From positions 1 to 35,400 of the forward strand of contig JAJRZG010000255.1 in the NCBI GenBank assembly GCA_024275365.1: DNA of 35,400 bases. The letters are read 5' to 3'. Origin of the DNA: Planctomycetota bacterium. Its GTDB lineage: Bacteria; Planctomycetota; Phycisphaerae; Phycisphaerales; UBA1924. Positions 33,128 to 35,400 of the stretch are shown piece by piece. The translations under genes and the position numbers were made by a program. Position 1 is the stretch's first letter; each line of letters opens with the position of its first letter. The notes below the pieces were generated by a model. That model made no database searches. It saw only the letters and a list, made by a program, of their open reading frames with translations, and was not told the DNA's origin.

Positions 33128-34762
33128 TCAGACTTCCCCAGGCAAACCACTAGCCAAAGCCTCGGTCGGGGCAGGAAACTCTTCGTTTGGAGGGCCACCG
33201 GTCGCCGAGGCACCGAGCACATCGATCGTTTTCCACCGCCCGGCCATGAACCGGATGAGGAAGAGTACCCCAAGCAGGATGATATAGGTGCTCGCCCCGA
33301 TCCAAGGCCCGAGCGACCCGAGCTGGGGGGCGAAGACGAGCGCCAGGTGCCCGATCCCGATGATGCACGCCCAGGAGACGATCACCGTCACCACGCCGGG
33401 CCAGACGGTGTCGCCCGCGCCGCGGAGGGCACCGCTGATGGTGATGGCGATCGCATCAAAGACCTGGAAAATGGCGGCTGCGATCATCACGCTCGCGCCG
33501 ACACGGAGCAGTGCCTGTGCGGCTTCCGGGTTGGTCTCGTGGAGTTGGTCGGAGACAAACACATCCACAAGCTGCTCGCGGAAGATCACAAAGATCAGCG
33601 CGCAGATCCCCATGTACGCAACTGTCAGCCTCATGCCAAGCCAGGCGCGTTTCTCAGCGAGGTCGGGTCGGCCCATGCCCATGTACTTGCCGACGATCGC
33701 GGTGACTGCGATCGACATCCCGACTGCGGGCATAAACGAGAGGTGCATGTAGCGCAGGGCGATCCACCCGGCGGTGTTGGCGGTGGTCATCGCCTGATCG
33801 ACCGCAGCATCAAGCTGCTCGGGGGGCAGGTCGGCGAGCTTGGCCTTGGCAGCGCCGCCCATCGGAAGCATGACCGCCATGAGATACGCCCAGCAGAGCA
33901 TCTCGTTGGCAAACATCACCCCCGCCGGCCACCCGAGGCGGAAGATGTCGCGGAAGTGGGCAAGCGAGGGCCTCCAAGCGCTACGGGTCTTGTATGTGCG
34001 GTTCATCCACGGGCTGAGAAAGACCACAAACGGGATGAGCAGTTCGATCGCTGCGCCGCAGACGGTGCCGATGGCTGCCCCCGCAACACCCATCGGCTGG
34101 AGGTCGAGCATCACCGCGAGGGATTGAATATGCGTGCCGAAAGGCACCCAGCTCGGTGGCCCCTGGTCGCCATAGATGAGCAGGGCGTTGAGTATGATGT
34201 TCATGACATTGGCGATGAGCGCCGAGATCATGATGACCGAGGGTTTGTGCAGGCCGTAGAAGAAGTGGGCGATGCCCCGCGACCCGAGCACAAAGAAGGC
34301 CCCCACGAGGTTGATCTGGGCGTACTGGGTTTCGAGCTCGACGAGCCGCTCGGGGTGGCCCATGTTCGCAAAGAGCGTCGGGAGATAGAGCCCGAAGGGG
34401 ATGAGAACGATCGCCCAGATGAGCGACATCCAGAGGGCTGTCCAGCCGTAGGCGCTGCCCCGTTCGGGCGTGCCCTGGCCGAGGTTTTGCGAGACGAAGG
34501 TGTTGATGACGCCCATTGCGCCCAGCGCCAGACTGAGTGCGAGCCAAACGGCCATGCCCCCGTTCCCCTGGGCAGCGACATAGACCGAATCGGCAGGTGT
34601 GATTTCGCTGACCATTTTGCCATCGATAAACTGCATGACGGTATAGCTCGTCATGGTGACGATGGAGGGAGCCGCGATGATGACCATCTCCATCAGCGGG
34701 CTGCGCTGTTGGAGGCGCTTGAGGGCGCGCAGGGGCTCGGTTGTCTCACGGGGAGATGACAT
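33128..34762 (-). CDS. MATE family efflux transporter
   Basis: About 12 hydrophobic segments; APSIVTMTSYTVMQFIDGKMVS, MGVINTFVSQNLGQG, and second-half motif AVGMSIAVTAIVGKYMGMGRPDLA. Confidence 0.9.
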   Translation of the reverse strand: MSSPRETTEPLRALKRLQQRSPLMEMVIIAAPSIVTMTSYTVMQFIDGKMVSEITPADSVYVAAQGNGGMAVWLALSLALGAMGVINTFVSQNLGQGTPERGSAYGWTALWMSLIWAIVLIPFGLYLPTLFANMGHPERLVELETQYAQINLVGAFFVLGSRGIAHFFYGLHKPSVIMISALIANVMNIILNALLIYGDQGPPSWVPFGTHIQSLAVMLDLQPMGVAGAAIGTVCGAAIELLIPFVVFLSPWMNRTYKTRSAWRPSLAHFRDIFRLGWPAGVMFANEMLCWAYLMAVMLPMGGAAKAKLADLPPEQLDAAVDQAMTTANTAGWIALRYMHLSFMPAVGMSIAVTAIVGKYMGMGRPDLAEKRAWLGMRLTVAYMGICALIFVIFREQLVDVFVSDQLHETNPEAAQALLRVGASVMIAAAIFQVFDAIAITISGALRGAGDTVWPGVVTVIVSWACIIGIGHLALVFAPQLGSLGPWIGASTYIILLGVLFLIRFMAGRWKTIDVLGASATGGPPNEEFPAPTEALASGLPGEV

Positions 34763-34822
34763 GGGAATATCCGGTTCTTGGGGAGCAGGCGGGCAGAAAG
34801 TCTAGGCCGACACCCCGGGATA

Positions 34823-35027
34823 GAGCCCCTCGCGCACGCGAGGGCTTGATCCCCCTCCGCTTTGCGGAGGGGGTGGCCGAGCGAAGCGATGGTCGGGGGA
34901 GGTGCGTCTTGGGGGTTGATCTGACGGCAACTGCACTTTGGACAGTTCGCACCTCCCCCGGTCGCGTGCGCGACCACCCCCTCCTCAAGGAGGAGGGGGA
35001 GCAACCCCTCGCGTGCGCGAGTGGTTC
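34823..35027. repeat. ~205-bp composite inverted repeat (family E arms plus outer CTCGCG hairpins)
   Basis: CCCTCGCGCACGCGAGGG...CCCCCTCCGCTTTGCGGAGGGGGTGGCCGAGCGAAGCGATGGTCGGGGGAGGTGCG / CGCACCTCCCCCGGTCGCGTGCGCGACCACCCCCTCCTCAAGGAGGAGGGGG...CCCCTCGCGTGCGCGAGTGG. Confidence 0.9.
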
Positions 35028-35043
35028 AATACCAAAGAAAACC

Positions 35044-35096
35044 TCACGGCTCGGAGAACCGTGTCACCATCTCACGGCTTGGAGAACCGTGCCACC
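35044..35096. repeat. Two direct family A copies (29-bp period) overlapping the pdxA 3' end
   Basis: CACGGCTCGGAGAACCGTGTCACC and CACGGCTTGGAGAACCGTGCCACC. Confidence 0.9.
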
Positions 35097-35400
35097 TTTT
35101 GGGCCATCTTTGCTGCCAGGAGCATCGCAGCCTTCATACTCCCTGCATCAGCAACATTGCGCCCCGCAATATCGAAGGCGGTGCCATGGTCGGGGCTTGT
35201 GCGCACCGTCGGCAACCCCACGGTGACATTGACCGCTTCATCACGGTAGAGCAGCTTGAGGGGGATCAGCCCTTGGTCGTGATACATCGCCACGACGAGA
35301 TCGAACTTTGCCCGTCGGCCCTCGGGGCTGGGGATTGCGTCGCGGAAGACCGTATCGCCCGGATAGGGCCCCGAGGCCTCGATGCCATGCCCGCGGGCGA
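35072..35400 (-). CDS. pdxA: 4-hydroxythreonine-4-phosphate dehydrogenase, C-terminal part (continues beyond window)
   Basis: [12 protein letters not shown]...[64 protein letters not shown]. Confidence 0.93.
   Translation of the reverse strand, partial: ARGHGIEASGPYPGDTVFRDAIPSPEGRRAKFDLVVAMYHDQGLIPLKLLYRDEAVNVTVGLPTVRTSPDHGTAFDIAGRNVADAGSMKAAMLLAAKMAQKVARFSKP

Noticed and set aside
33008-34759. 583-aa plus-strand ORF
   Set aside because: Antisense to the MATE transporter; extreme D/H/R composition of a shadow frame.

Overview
The window is 35.4 kb, GC-rich, and has the gene content and style of a Planctomycetota (Phycisphaerae-like) chromosome. That lineage call is inference from protein style only.

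Gene content, left to right:
- A 5'-truncated phage-type terminase large subunit and small hypotheticals.
- A STAS-domain protein.
- A feoA-feoB-small membrane protein cluster.
- A secreted Cys-rich/TPR-like gene pair; the Cys-rich gene appears frameshifted.
- A chimeric pseudogene patch made of a second rho 3' end and a dockerin tail.
- rho, ptsI and RNase E/G (interrupted by one in-frame TAA).
- A sulfotransferase / O-GlcNAc-transferase-like pair, nnrD and a transglutaminase-like protein.
- An alpha/beta hydrolase, galE, dxr and a second sulfotransferase.
- An octaheme cytochrome-TPR protein interrupted by one in-frame TAG.
- A DUF1080 protein, a SnoaL-like protein, a TPR + tandem alpha-CTD protein, a MATE transporter, and the 3' end of pdxA.

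The most distinctive signal is a set of at least five families of short hairpin repeats. They occur as inverted dyads, are nested inside one another, and show stem covariation with conserved loops. Several sit in frame inside conserved genes (dxr, nnrD, the hydrolase) or supply a gene's end (the pdxA stop codon). No RAYT-like transposase is visible in the window.

No tRNA, rRNA or CRISPR array was recognised. All calls come from reading the sequence and the ORF track; no database search was run.
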